Source: Microterricola pindariensis
GTDB lineage: Bacteria; Actinomycetota; Actinomycetes; Actinomycetales; Microbacteriaceae
Direction: 5' to 3'
Assembly: GCF_002936985.1 (NCBI RefSeq)
Contig: NZ_MPZN01000002.1
Location: forward strand, 78,642-142,641
DNA length: 64,000 nucleotides
A program made the translations under genes and the position numbers. The first letter of the stretch is position 1; each line of letters starts with the position of its first letter. Shown piece by piece: positions 9,612 through 18,035 of the stretch. A model generated the notes under the pieces. The model did no database searches. It was not told where the DNA came from and worked only from the letters and a program-made list of their open reading frames with translations.

Positions 9612-10817
9612 ATGAGCGCACTGGCCCAGCTGCATGAGCTGCGGGTGAGGCTCGCCGCCAAAGAGGCCACGACCGAATCGCTCGCGCTCGCCGCTGGCGC
9701 CATCGCCTTCCTCATCGCCGCGCTGCTGGCGTGGCCGGTCCTGGGCCTGCAGCCGGTGGACATCGCTGGCCCCGGATCACTGGGCGAGTACGTCGCGATC
9801 GCGAGCGCGGCCGTCGCGCTCGCCGCATTCGTCGGCGGTCGCGTGCTCTCGGCGCACCACCACGACGGCGCGGGCCCCGCGGTGATCACCGGCGTCGACG
9901 GCCCCCTCGTCGGGTTCACCACCCATCGTGCGCCGCGCTTCCTCGACGTGGCCGCACTCGCGCTCGCCCACGGCGTGATCTTCCTGCTGATGTGGACGGG
10001 CATCGCCGACTTGCTGGAGAAGAGCTTCCAGGGTGCCGAGGTGTTCACCATCCCGGCGCTCATCCTCTCCGGCGCCGCGGCCGCCGTCAGCGCCTACTTC
10101 AGCTACCTCTCGGCTGCGGGCATGAACGCCATGCGCCTCTCCGGGGTGCTGCTGGTGTTCCTCGTCGTCGGCTCGCTCACCGCCATGCTCACCTCGAACG
10201 ACCCCGACTGGTGGAGGATGAACCTGAGCGCGCTGGGCATCACGGATGACGTGTCTGCCATGGCGTTCAATCTCACCCTGATTGTGGCCGGCGTCATCCT
10301 CACCACGATTGCGCGCTATGCAACGGCCGGCCTGATCCGCGAGGGCGAGGCGATCCCGCGCGGCGTGCGATTCGTGCGTTGGGGCCTCGTCGTCATGGGC
10401 ATCGCGCTCGCCTGCGTCGGCATCTTCCACGTCGACGACTTCTTCCTCATCCACAACACGGTGGCGACGGGCATGGTGGTCGCCTTCGCCGTGCTCGTCG
10501 CCGGCCTGCCCCGGTTCCTGCCGCAGCTGCCAAAGACGTTCATGTCGCTCGGCTACCTGTTCCTCGCCGTGATCGTCTTCACGGCCGTCCTGTTCGCGAC
10601 CGGCTACTACAACCTGACGGCGGTTGAGCTGGTGGCGGCCGTGCTCATCTTCAGCTGGATCATCGTCTTCCTCCGCACCGTCTCCGCCACCTCGAGCGAC
10701 GAACGGCGAACGGATGCCGCAGAGTACCGCGCGCGTGCCGAAGCTGCCGTCGCCGAATCCGCAGCCGAAGCGGCCGCCGCCGCGCGGGCGGCACCGGGCG
10801 GCCTGCCCGCCTCGTAA
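9612..10817 (+). CDS. Multi-span membrane protein, possible DUF998 family
   Basis: A 401-residue integral membrane protein with roughly nine hydrophobic spans between residues 25 and 360. It has a distinctive central motif LTSNDPDWWRMNLSALG and an alanine-rich charged C-terminal tail (about 365-401). The DPDWW..NLSALG stretch resembles actinobacterial DUF998-type proteins, but I hold that assignment loosely. Function is unknown. It is divergent from the FAD oxidase across 112 bp and convergent with the PucR-type regulator, so it is probably monocistronic. Confidence 0.7.
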   Translation: MSALAQLHELRVRLAAKEATTESLALAAGAIAFLIAALLAWPVLGLQPVDIAGPGSLGEYVAIASAAVALAAFVGGRVLSAHHHDGAGPAVITGVDGPLVGFTTHRAPRFLDVAALALAHGVIFLLMWTGIADLLEKSFQGAEVFTIPALILSGAAAAVSAYFSYLSAAGMNAMRLSGVLLVFLVVGSLTAMLTSNDPDWWRMNLSALGITDDVSAMAFNLTLIVAGVILTTIARYATAGLIREGEAIPRGVRFVRWGLVVMGIALACVGIFHVDDFFLIHNTVATGMVVAFAVLVAGLPRFLPQLPKTFMSLGYLFLAVIVFTAVLFATGYYNLTAVELVAAVLIFSWIIVFLRTVSATSSDERRTDAAEYRARAEAAVAESAAEAAAAARAAPGGLPAS

Positions 10818-10835
10818 CCGCGGGCAGCCCGCCGG

Positions 10836-12392
10836 CTAGGCCGACGGCTCGTCGCCGGCCACGAGCAGCGCGGCCCAGATCTCGGCGCGGCCCCGGAACG
10901 TGCTGAGATCGCGCCCGAGCAGCCGCTCGGCCAGCCCGACCCGCGCGCGCACCGTGTGCCGGTGCACGCCGAGCAGGCCGGCGCTCGCATCGAACTGGCC
11001 GTTCTGCTCCAGCCAGACCCGCAGCGTGTGCAGCAGTTCGCTGCCGGCGGCCTCGTCGTGTGCGCGCAGCGGTTGCAGCGTCGCGCGGCCGATCTCGCGG
11101 GCATCCGTCGTGCTCAGGTAGGCCAGCACCCCCTCCTGGGCGAGCTCGCTGAAGGCGCTCACCCCCGGCCCACCGTCCTGCGCGCGGGCCAAGGCCTGCT
11201 CGGCCTGGGTGAGTCCGCCGGCCAGCTCCGACGCTCCGCGGGGCTCGCTGACGCCGATGTGCACGGCGAAGTTCGCGGCCACCGCGTCGAGCAGGGGCAG
11301 GGACCTCCGGCCCAGCACCAGGGCGATCCGGTCCTCGCCGGCAGACGGATCCGCGGCGAAGAAGAGGGCGCCCGGCCGCTCGGCCACCCGCGCCTCCAGA
11401 TACTCGGTGACGGAGTGCAGCTTCTCGGCCGGGGCGTCGAGCAGGGCGATGCACACGGGGCTCTCCGGCAGCTCGCCCCACATCTCCCGGCTCACGCTCT
11501 GGGCCAACTCCACGTCCCCCCGTCGCCACGCGGCCAGCACCGCCGAGCGCAGGCTGCTCTGGGCCCGGTCCAGCGTGTGGCCCTGCTCGAGCGAGAGCCC
11601 GGCCAGCGCGATCACGGCGGTGACAACCTCGTTGCCGGCCGCGTCGAGCTCGCTGCTGCCGCCGATGGCGAGCACCCCGCGCAGCCGGTCCCGGCGGCCG
11701 AGCGTCTGCAGCGAGACGGTCTCCCCGCCGGCCGCCAGGCTGCTGCTGGCCCGGTTGCCGCGCCGGAGCAGCCGGGTCGCCTCGTCCTCTGCCGCGGATG
11801 CCGCGGCGGCGGCCTCGGCGGGGAACACCCGGTCGAGCCCGCCGTTCGCGTCGAACAGCGCCACCCAGCGGTCGAGCTGGAGCGAGAGCTCGTGCAGCGA
11901 GGCGCTCAGCCCGTCCGGGCGCAGCGCGGCCAGCGCGATGGCGCGGTGGGCCGCGAGCGTCCAGGTGCGCCGGGCGAAGCGCTCCTCGGCGGCCATGTCG
12001 GCGGCGGCGCGGGCCACGGCGATGAACGGGGTTCGGTAGGGCACCTCGAACGCCGGCAGGCCCGCCAGCCGGCAGGCCTCGACGAGGGCGTCGGGGGTGC
12101 CTGCGCGCACGACCTCGGTGCCGAAGCCGAGCCCGTTGATGCCCGCCGCGCTCAGGCGCTCCACGTAGGCGCCGATCAGCTCGTCGCCGTCCTGCTCGCC
12201 GAACTGGGTGCCCGTGGTCAACAGCACCTGCCCGGGGGAGAGGAACGGGGTCGGGTCGGCGAGGTCGGAGCTGTGCACCCACGCGATCGGGGCGTCCAAC
12301 GCACCGGCCGGCAGGGCCTCCTCCGGGGTCAGCAGCTGCAGGGCGAGCTCGCGGTTGGTGGTCAGGCTGCGCAGGGTGGGGAGCATCGTCAT
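10836..12392 (-). CDS. PucR-family transcriptional regulator
   Basis: A 518-residue regulator. The N-terminus carries a PucR ligand-sensing domain (about 1-125, with WVHSSDLADPTPFLSPGQVLLTTG), the middle is a GGDEF-like/CdaR region, and the C-terminal 60 residues form the PucR helix-turn-helix (FDASAGLLGVHRHTVRARVGLAERLLG). The family controls purine, GABA and polyamine catabolic genes. It is transcribed divergently from gabT across a 145-bp intergenic region, so it is the likely regulator of the putrescine/GABA island to its right. The effector is unknown; GABA or an aldehyde intermediate is a reasonable guess. Confidence 0.92.
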   Translation of the reverse strand: MTMLPTLRSLTTNRELALQLLTPEEALPAGALDAPIAWVHSSDLADPTPFLSPGQVLLTTGTQFGEQDGDELIGAYVERLSAAGINGLGFGTEVVRAGTPDALVEACRLAGLPAFEVPYRTPFIAVARAAADMAAEERFARRTWTLAAHRAIALAALRPDGLSASLHELSLQLDRWVALFDANGGLDRVFPAEAAAAASAAEDEATRLLRRGNRASSSLAAGGETVSLQTLGRRDRLRGVLAIGGSSELDAAGNEVVTAVIALAGLSLEQGHTLDRAQSSLRSAVLAAWRRGDVELAQSVSREMWGELPESPVCIALLDAPAEKLHSVTEYLEARVAERPGALFFAADPSAGEDRIALVLGRRSLPLLDAVAANFAVHIGVSEPRGASELAGGLTQAEQALARAQDGGPGVSAFSELAQEGVLAYLSTTDAREIGRATLQPLRAHDEAAGSELLHTLRVWLEQNGQFDASAGLLGVHRHTVRARVGLAERLLGRDLSTFRGRAEIWAALLVAGDEPSA

Positions 12393-12537
12393 CCGTCGGT
12401 CCGAGATCGCCTATACAGTGTGGCGAAATTGTGTGCCCCAACTATACGTCCCGGCGGTGCCGCCGCGCTGCGCCCGGAGCTTACGATGGCGCATCGGCAC
12501 TGCGGCCACGAGCCGCACGAACATCTCAGGAGTAGCA
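12393..12537. promoter_or_regulatory. pucR-gabT divergent promoter region
   Basis: A 145-bp divergent control region that is locally AT-richer. It holds two CTATAC words (12411-12416 and 12440-12445) bracketing the sequence AGTGTGGCGAAATTGTGTGC; these are candidate -10 elements or half-sites for the PucR-type regulator. The gabT ribosome-binding site AGGAG (12528-12532) lies six bases before the start. Confidence 0.5.
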
Positions 12538-13914
12538 ATGACACTCACCGAATCAGCGGTTACCGTCTCCACCACCGCAGCGCCCGTGGGCGGGCCGTCA
12601 CTGCCACAGCAGCGCACGCTCGTCACCGCTATTCCTGGACCGAAGTCCCAGGAGCTCCTCGCCCGCAAGGCGCAGGCAGTCTCGGCCTCGGTCGGCTCGA
12701 CCATTCCCGTGTTCACCGTTGCCGCCGGCGGCGGCGTGCTCGTTGACGTCGACGGCAACTCGCTCATCGACCTCGGCAGTGGCATCGCCGTCACCGGCGT
12801 GGGCAACAGCGCCCCCCGGGTTGTCGCCGCCGTGGCCGCGCAGCTCGAGCAGTTCACCCACACCTGCTTCACCGTTGCGCCCTACGACTCCTACGTCGAG
12901 GTCGCCGAGGCCCTCAACCGGCTCACCCCCGGCGACCACGAGAAGCGCAGCGCACTCTTCAACTCCGGCGCAGAGGCCGTGGAGAATGCCGTCAAGATCG
13001 CCCGCCACTACACCGGCAAGCAGGGCGTCGTCGTCTTCGACCACGCCTACCACGGCCGCACCAACCTCACCATGGCGCTCACCGCCAAGAACCAGCCGTA
13101 CAAGAACGGCTTCGGCCCCTTCGCACCCGAGGTCTACCGGGTGCCCACGAGCTACCCGCTGCGCGACGGCGGCCTGAGCGGTGCCGAGGCGGCCAAGCTC
13201 ACCATCACCCAGATCGAGAAGCAGGTCGGCGCGGGCAACCTCGCCGCCGTCATGATCGAGCCCATCCAGGGTGAGGGCGGCTTCATCGTCCCCGCCGACG
13301 GCTTCATGAACGCCATCGTCGACTGGTGCACCGCCAACGGCGTCGTCTTCATCGCCGACGAGGTGCAGACCGGCTTCGCCCGCACCGGCACCATGTTCGC
13401 CAGCGAGCAGTTCGGCATCGTGCCCGACCTCGTCGTCACCGCCAAGGGCATCGCGGGCGGCCTGCCGCTCTCGGCCGTCACCGGTCGCGCCGAGATCATG
13501 GACGCCCCGCAGATCGGCGGCCTCGGCGGCACCTACGGCGGAAACCCGCTCGCCTGCGCCGCGGCCCTCGCCACCATCGAGACCTACGAAGAGGACGGCC
13601 TCCTCGAGCGCGCTGCAGAGATCGGCGCAATCGTCCGCGAGGTGTTCGGCGCCGCACAGGCCACCGACGCCCGCATCGGCGAGGTGCGCGGCCTCGGCGC
13701 CATGATGGCCATCGAGCTGGTGGATGCCGCGACGGGCGAGCCCGACGCCGCCCTCACCGCCCGGGTCGCGACGGCCACCCACGCCCTCGGCGTGATCGTG
13801 CTCACCTGCGGAACCTACGGCAACGTCATCCGCTTCCTGCCCCCGCTCGCCATCGGCGACGAGCTGCTGCGCGAGGGCCTGCAGGTCGTCCTCGACGCGC
13901 TCGCCGCCAACTAG
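12538..13914 (+). CDS. gabT: 4-aminobutyrate aminotransferase
   Basis: A 458-residue class III PLP aminotransferase that moves the amino group of GABA to 2-oxoglutarate, giving succinate semialdehyde. Family landmarks are FNSGAEAVENAVKIAR, the YHGRTNLTMALT stretch, the cofactor Asp in IADEVQTGFARTG and the Schiff-base Lys at about 303 in TAKGIAGGLPLSAVTG. ATG 12538 has an AGGAG ribosome-binding site; the longer upstream frame runs through the control region. It is followed by gabD after a 313-bp repeat-rich gap, so gabD may have its own promoter. Action on 5-aminovalerate or putrescine-derived substrates is also possible. Confidence 0.95.
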   Translation: MTLTESAVTVSTTAAPVGGPSLPQQRTLVTAIPGPKSQELLARKAQAVSASVGSTIPVFTVAAGGGVLVDVDGNSLIDLGSGIAVTGVGNSAPRVVAAVAAQLEQFTHTCFTVAPYDSYVEVAEALNRLTPGDHEKRSALFNSGAEAVENAVKIARHYTGKQGVVVFDHAYHGRTNLTMALTAKNQPYKNGFGPFAPEVYRVPTSYPLRDGGLSGAEAAKLTITQIEKQVGAGNLAAVMIEPIQGEGGFIVPADGFMNAIVDWCTANGVVFIADEVQTGFARTGTMFASEQFGIVPDLVVTAKGIAGGLPLSAVTGRAEIMDAPQIGGLGGTYGGNPLACAAALATIETYEEDGLLERAAEIGAIVREVFGAAQATDARIGEVRGLGAMMAIELVDAATGEPDAALTARVATATHALGVIVLTCGTYGNVIRFLPPLAIGDELLREGLQVVLDALAAN

Positions 13915-14000
13915 CGGCCCCTGCCTCCGGGGGCGCCGCACTTCTGCCGGTTGCGCGGCCCCCCGGTTACGTCCCGTCCCGCGCACTGGGCGGCCCGGCC

Positions 14001-14157
14001 AAACCCGTTGGTCGAGTAGGCCAGCCCGCCTCAAACCCGTTGGTCGAGTAGGCCCGCCAGCCTCAAACCCGTTGGTCGAGTAGGCCCGCCAGGGCCGTAT
14101 CGAGACCCCCGGGGGCGAGGTCTCGATACGCTCATTCCTCGCTAGTCGACCAGCGGG
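14001..14157. repeat. Family B repeat cluster with three 32-bp tandem units
   Basis: Fills half of the 313-bp gabT-gabD gap. Three direct copies beginning AAACCCGTTGGTCGAGTAGG start at 14001, 14033 and 14065, exactly 32 bp apart. The third continues into a palindromic element whose arms read GGGCCGTATCGAGACC and GAGGTCTCGATACGCTCATT, ending TAGTCGACCAGCGGG. It is the same family as 3978-4064. No gene is visible in 13915-14227. Confidence 0.82.
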
Positions 14158-14227
14158 CGTGGCTTCGGCGGGCTCACCCTTCCCCTGAACCATCTGACAC
14201 ACAGCACCATTCGATCGGAGCAACAGC

Positions 14228-15709
14228 ATGACCGCAGCAACCGCCACCCTGGCCCCGCACGAGGCCGACCTGCTCGCTCGCGTCCCCAGCGGCCTGTACA
14301 TCAACGGCACCTGGCAGGACGGCGCCGGCGCGCCGATCGACGTGACCGACCCGGCCACCGGCGAGGTCATCAAGACGATTGCCAACGCGGACGCCGCCGA
14401 CGGCATCCGGGCCTTGGACGCGGCCGTCGCGGCCCAGGACGCCTGGGCCGCCACCGCTCCGCGTGCGCGCGGTGAGATCCTGCGCCGCGCCTTCGACCTG
14501 CTGCAGGAGCGCAAGGAGGAGTTCGCGCTGCTGATGACCATGGAGATGGGCAAGCCGATCGCCGAGGCCCGTGGAGAGGTCGCCTACGGTGGCGAGTTCC
14601 TGCGCTGGTTCAGCGAGGAGGCCCCGCGCATCAGCGGCCGCTACGGCCAGAACCCCGAGGGCACCGGCCACATGGTCATCTCGCAGCGCCCGGTCGGCCC
14701 CTGCTTCCTGATCACCCCGTGGAACTTCCCGCTCGCCATGGCCACCCGCAAGATCGCCCCGGCGCTGGCCGCCGGCTGCACGGTCGTCATCAAGCCGGCC
14801 ACGCTCACCCCGCTGACCACGCTCTTCTTCGCACAGCTGCTCGAGGATGCCGGCGTCCCGGCCGGTGTCGTCAACGTCATCACCACCTCCACCTCCGGCG
14901 CCGTCTCCAGCCCGATCATCGCCGACCCGCGGCTGCGCAAGCTCAGCTTCACCGGCTCGACCGGCGTCGGCCAGGCGCTCATCCGCGAGGCGGCCCAGGG
15001 CGTGCTGCGCACCTCGATGGAGCTCGGCGGCAACGCCCCGTTCGTGGTGTTCGAGGACGCCGACCTGGACAAGGCCGTCGAGGGCGCCATGCTGGCGAAG
15101 TTCCGCAACATCGGCCAGGCCTGCACCGCGGCCAACCGCTTCATCGTGCACGAGTCCATCGCGAGCGAGTTCGCCGCCCGCGTCGCCGAGCGCGTGCGCG
15201 GGCTCACCCTGGGCCGCGGCACCGAGGACGGGGTGAACATCGGCCCGCTCGTGAGCGAGAAGGCCGTCTCCGACACCGACGCCCTCGTGCAGGACGCCAT
15301 CGAGCGTGGCGCAGAGCTGCTCGCCGGCGGCAAGCGCCCGGAGGGTGCCGGATCGTTCTACGAGCCGACCGTCCTCGCCGACGTGCAGCCCGGCAGCGAC
15401 ATCCTGCGCGAGGAGATCTTCGGCCCGGTCGTCGGCATCGTGACCTTCTCCACGGAGGACGAGGCCGTGCGCCTGGCCAACTCCACCGAGTACGGCCTGA
15501 TCAGCTACGTGTTCACCGAGGAGCTGGCCCGCGGCCACCGAATGATCGAAAAGCTTGACACCGGCATGATGGGGCTCAACACTGGCCTTGTCTCCAACGC
15601 CGCGGCACCCTTCGGCGGCGTCAAGCAGTCCGGTCTCGGGCGCGAGGGCGGCCTCGAGGGCATCCACGAGTACCTCTCCACCAAGTACACTCTGATCCCC
15701 GCCTCCTAA
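14228..15709 (+). CDS. gabD: NAD(P)-dependent succinate-semialdehyde dehydrogenase
   Basis: A 493-residue aldehyde dehydrogenase that oxidises succinate semialdehyde, the GabT product, to succinate. The general base Glu is near 265 in SMELGGNAPFVVF and the catalytic Cys is at 299 in NIGQACTAANR. The cofactor segment FLITPWNFPLAMATRKIAPAL and the GSTGVGQ motif are intact, and the length is normal for GabD. The ribosome-binding site GGAGCAAC precedes the start. It sits between gabT and putrescine oxidase and may also accept 4-aminobutanal, which would otherwise lack a dehydrogenase in this cluster. Confidence 0.94.
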   Translation: MTAATATLAPHEADLLARVPSGLYINGTWQDGAGAPIDVTDPATGEVIKTIANADAADGIRALDAAVAAQDAWAATAPRARGEILRRAFDLLQERKEEFALLMTMEMGKPIAEARGEVAYGGEFLRWFSEEAPRISGRYGQNPEGTGHMVISQRPVGPCFLITPWNFPLAMATRKIAPALAAGCTVVIKPATLTPLTTLFFAQLLEDAGVPAGVVNVITTSTSGAVSSPIIADPRLRKLSFTGSTGVGQALIREAAQGVLRTSMELGGNAPFVVFEDADLDKAVEGAMLAKFRNIGQACTAANRFIVHESIASEFAARVAERVRGLTLGRGTEDGVNIGPLVSEKAVSDTDALVQDAIERGAELLAGGKRPEGAGSFYEPTVLADVQPGSDILREEIFGPVVGIVTFSTEDEAVRLANSTEYGLISYVFTEELARGHRMIEKLDTGMMGLNTGLVSNAAAPFGGVKQSGLGREGGLEGIHEYLSTKYTLIPAS

Positions 15710-15784
15710 CCCCCGAACACCACGCACCACACTCCCGTCAGCGTCGACGGTTCGAACAACGCAGTTGAACAGCAAGGAGCAACA

Positions 15785-17146
15785 ATGACCGCCATTGAAC
15801 GTGATGTCGTCATCATCGGAGCAGGCCCCTCGGGCCTCACCGCAGCCAACGAACTCACCAAGGCCGGCCTCACGGTGGCCGTTCTCGAGGCCCGCGACCG
15901 TGTGGGCGGCCGCACCTGGACCGACCACTTCGATGGCCACATGATCGAGATCGGCGGCCAGTGGGTCTCGCCCGACCAGGACGCGCTGCTCGACACCCTC
16001 GCCGAGCTCGGCCTGGAGACGTACTCCCGCTACCGCGAGGGCGAGAACGTCTACATCGACAAGGACGGCGAGAAGCGCCTGTTCACCGGCGACATCTTCC
16101 CCGTCAAGCCGGAGACCGAGGCCGAGCTGATCCGCCTCATCGACGAGCTTGACGTCGTCGTCGCCGAGATCGACGCCGACAAGCCGTGGGCGCACCCGCG
16201 CGCCGAGGAGTACGACTCGATCACCTTCAAGCACTGGCTCGAGGAGGCGACGGCCGACCAGGAGGCGCGCGACAACATCTCGCTGTACATCGGCGCGGCG
16301 ATGATCACCAAGCCGGACCACGCGTTCTCGTTCCTGCAGGCACTGCTGATGGCGGCATCCGCCGGCAGCTTCACCCACCTCGTCGACGCCGACTTCATCC
16401 TCGACAAGCGCGTCGTCGGCGGCATGCAGGGCGTCTCGATCGCCCTCGCCGAGCGCCTCGGCGACGACGTGCACCTCGGCCAGCCGGTGCGCACCCTGCG
16501 CTGGAGCGACGACGGCGTCGTGGCAATCACGGCCAGCGGCCTGGAGGTGCACGCCAAGCGGGCCATCCTCGCCGTGCCGCCGGTGCTGTTCAGCCGCATC
16601 TCCTACGAGCCGCCGCTGCCGCGCCACCAGCACCAGCTGCACCAGCACCTCTCGATGGGCTTCGTCATCAAGGTGCACGCCGTCTACGAGACGCCGTTCT
16701 GGCGCGAGGCCGGCCTCTCCGGCACCGCGTTCAGCCCGTACGAGCTCTCGCACGAGGCCTACGACAACACCAACCACGACGACCCGTTCGGCACCCTGGT
16801 CGGCTTCGTCTCCGACCGCAACGCCGACGGCGTCTTCGAGCTGAGCGCCGAGGAGCGCAAGGCCCGCATTCTCGAGTCGCTCTCGCACTACTACGGTGAG
16901 CAGGCCAAGAACCCGGTGTTCTACTACGAGAGCGACTGGGGCAGCGAGGAGTGGACCCGCGGTGCATACGCGGCCAGCTTCGACATGGGCGGCCTCTCCC
17001 GCTACGGCGCCGACCAGCGCACGCCGGTCGGCCCGATCTCCTTCTCCTGCAGTGACTTCGCCGGAGCCGGTTACCAGCACGTCGACGGCGCGATCCGCGT
17101 CGGCCGCGAGACCGCGGCGGCCATCGCCGCAGAGCTCAAGGGCTGA
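15785..17146 (+). CDS. puo: Flavin amine oxidase, putrescine oxidase-like
   Basis: A 453-residue FAD-dependent amine oxidase with the normal domain order: N-terminal dinucleotide fold VIIGAGPSGLTAANEL (about 9-24) with the VLEARDRVGGRTWTD ribose and second glycine motif, and C-terminal FAD block (DWGSEEWTRGAY, then GAGYQHVDGAIRVG). It resembles actinobacterial putrescine oxidases, which turn putrescine plus oxygen into 4-aminobutanal, ammonia and hydrogen peroxide in the cytoplasm. Its neighbours gabD and the APC permease support that substrate. The specific amine is inference. Ribosome-binding site AAGGAG lies eight bases upstream. Confidence 0.88.
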   Translation: MTAIERDVVIIGAGPSGLTAANELTKAGLTVAVLEARDRVGGRTWTDHFDGHMIEIGGQWVSPDQDALLDTLAELGLETYSRYREGENVYIDKDGEKRLFTGDIFPVKPETEAELIRLIDELDVVVAEIDADKPWAHPRAEEYDSITFKHWLEEATADQEARDNISLYIGAAMITKPDHAFSFLQALLMAASAGSFTHLVDADFILDKRVVGGMQGVSIALAERLGDDVHLGQPVRTLRWSDDGVVAITASGLEVHAKRAILAVPPVLFSRISYEPPLPRHQHQLHQHLSMGFVIKVHAVYETPFWREAGLSGTAFSPYELSHEAYDNTNHDDPFGTLVGFVSDRNADGVFELSAEERKARILESLSHYYGEQAKNPVFYYESDWGSEEWTRGAYAASFDMGGLSRYGADQRTPVGPISFSCSDFAGAGYQHVDGAIRVGRETAAAIAAELKG

Positions 17147-17148
17147 TC

Positions 17149-18030
17149 ATGAGCCTGCTCGTCGGCTACACCGCCACGCCGGCGGGCGAGGATGCCCTCG
17201 CCCTCGGCGTCCGCCTGGCCCGCAGCCGGGGAACGGGCATTGACATCGTCCTCGTGCTGCACAGCGAGGAACGCCCGACGGTCGTTCCGACCGACGCGGG
17301 CTACGAGCGTCACCTGTCCCAGCTCGCCGCCGGATGGCTGCGCGAGGCCCGGGCATTGGTGCCGGCGGATGTCGCGGCGCAGACGCACCTGGTCTACGCG
17401 CACTCCTTCGCCGACGGCCTGCTCGAGACCGCCGAGACCCTCGGCAGCGAGATGATCGTCGTCGGCGCCGCCCGGCACGGTCTGCTCGGCCGGTTCACCA
17501 TCGGAAGCGTGGCGAGCTCGCTGCTGCACGTCTCACACGTGCCCGTCGCGCTGGCTCCGGAGGGCACGCGCAACGGCGGCATGGAGCGCCCGCTCACCCG
17601 CATCACGTGCGCCATCGGCACCCGCGTTGGCGCGCAGGCGCTGCTGGAGGAGAGCATCAAGCTCGCCGCCAGCGGCAATGTCCCGCTCCGCCTGATCTCC
17701 CTCGTCGGCGTCGACCTGCCCGGCGGGCACGACGATCCCGAGGTGCTCCGGGTCGGCGCGGCACACGCCGACGCCGCCGCGAAGCAGGCCCTGGCCACCC
17801 TCAACAAGGACGCCGAGGTCACCACGGAGGTGGCATCCGGCCAGAGCATCGAAGAGGCCGTCACCCGCGTCGACTGGGATGACGACGACATCGTGCTCGT
17901 CGGCTCCAGCCGGCTCGCGCAGCCGCGCCGGCTCTTCCTCGGGTCCACCGCAGCGAAAATGCTGCACGAACTTTCGGTACCCATGGTCGTCGTGCCACGG
18001 GATGCCGCCACCACAACGGTTGGGGAGTAG
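17149..18030 (+). CDS. Universal stress protein, tandem UspA domains
   Basis: A 293-residue protein with two UspA domains (about 1-140 and 148-288). Each carries a nucleotide-binding loop near its end: GAARHGLLGRFTIGSVASSL in the first and GSSRLAQPRRLFLGSTAAKM in the second, both of the G-2X-G-9X-G(S/T) kind that binds ATP. It starts two bases after the putrescine oxidase stop and ends five bases before the permease, so it is embedded in the polyamine operon. A role in coping with peroxide released by the oxidase, or in regulating transport, is inference. Confidence 0.92.
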   Translation: MSLLVGYTATPAGEDALALGVRLARSRGTGIDIVLVLHSEERPTVVPTDAGYERHLSQLAAGWLREARALVPADVAAQTHLVYAHSFADGLLETAETLGSEMIVVGAARHGLLGRFTIGSVASSLLHVSHVPVALAPEGTRNGGMERPLTRITCAIGTRVGAQALLEESIKLAASGNVPLRLISLVGVDLPGGHDDPEVLRVGAAHADAAAKQALATLNKDAEVTTEVASGQSIEEAVTRVDWDDDDIVLVGSSRLAQPRRLFLGSTAAKMLHELSVPMVVVPRDAATTTVGE

Positions 18031-18035
18031 CCCAC

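Noticed and set aside
12208..12537. N-terminal extension of GabT by 110 codons
   Set aside because: The frame is open only because of GC bias; it overlaps the pucR gene and control region, and the internal ATG 12538 has a good ribosome-binding site.
14001..14085. Regular 32-bp direct repeats resembling a small CRISPR array
   Set aside because: The units are contiguous with no variable spacers, belong to the dispersed family B repeat, and no cas gene is near.
14174..17080. A 968-codon open frame antisense to gabD and the putrescine oxidase
   Set aside because: Its predicted protein is a low-complexity Gly/Val/Asp/Arg sequence typical of the antisense frame of GC-rich genes, and the sense genes have clear motifs and ribosome-binding sites.
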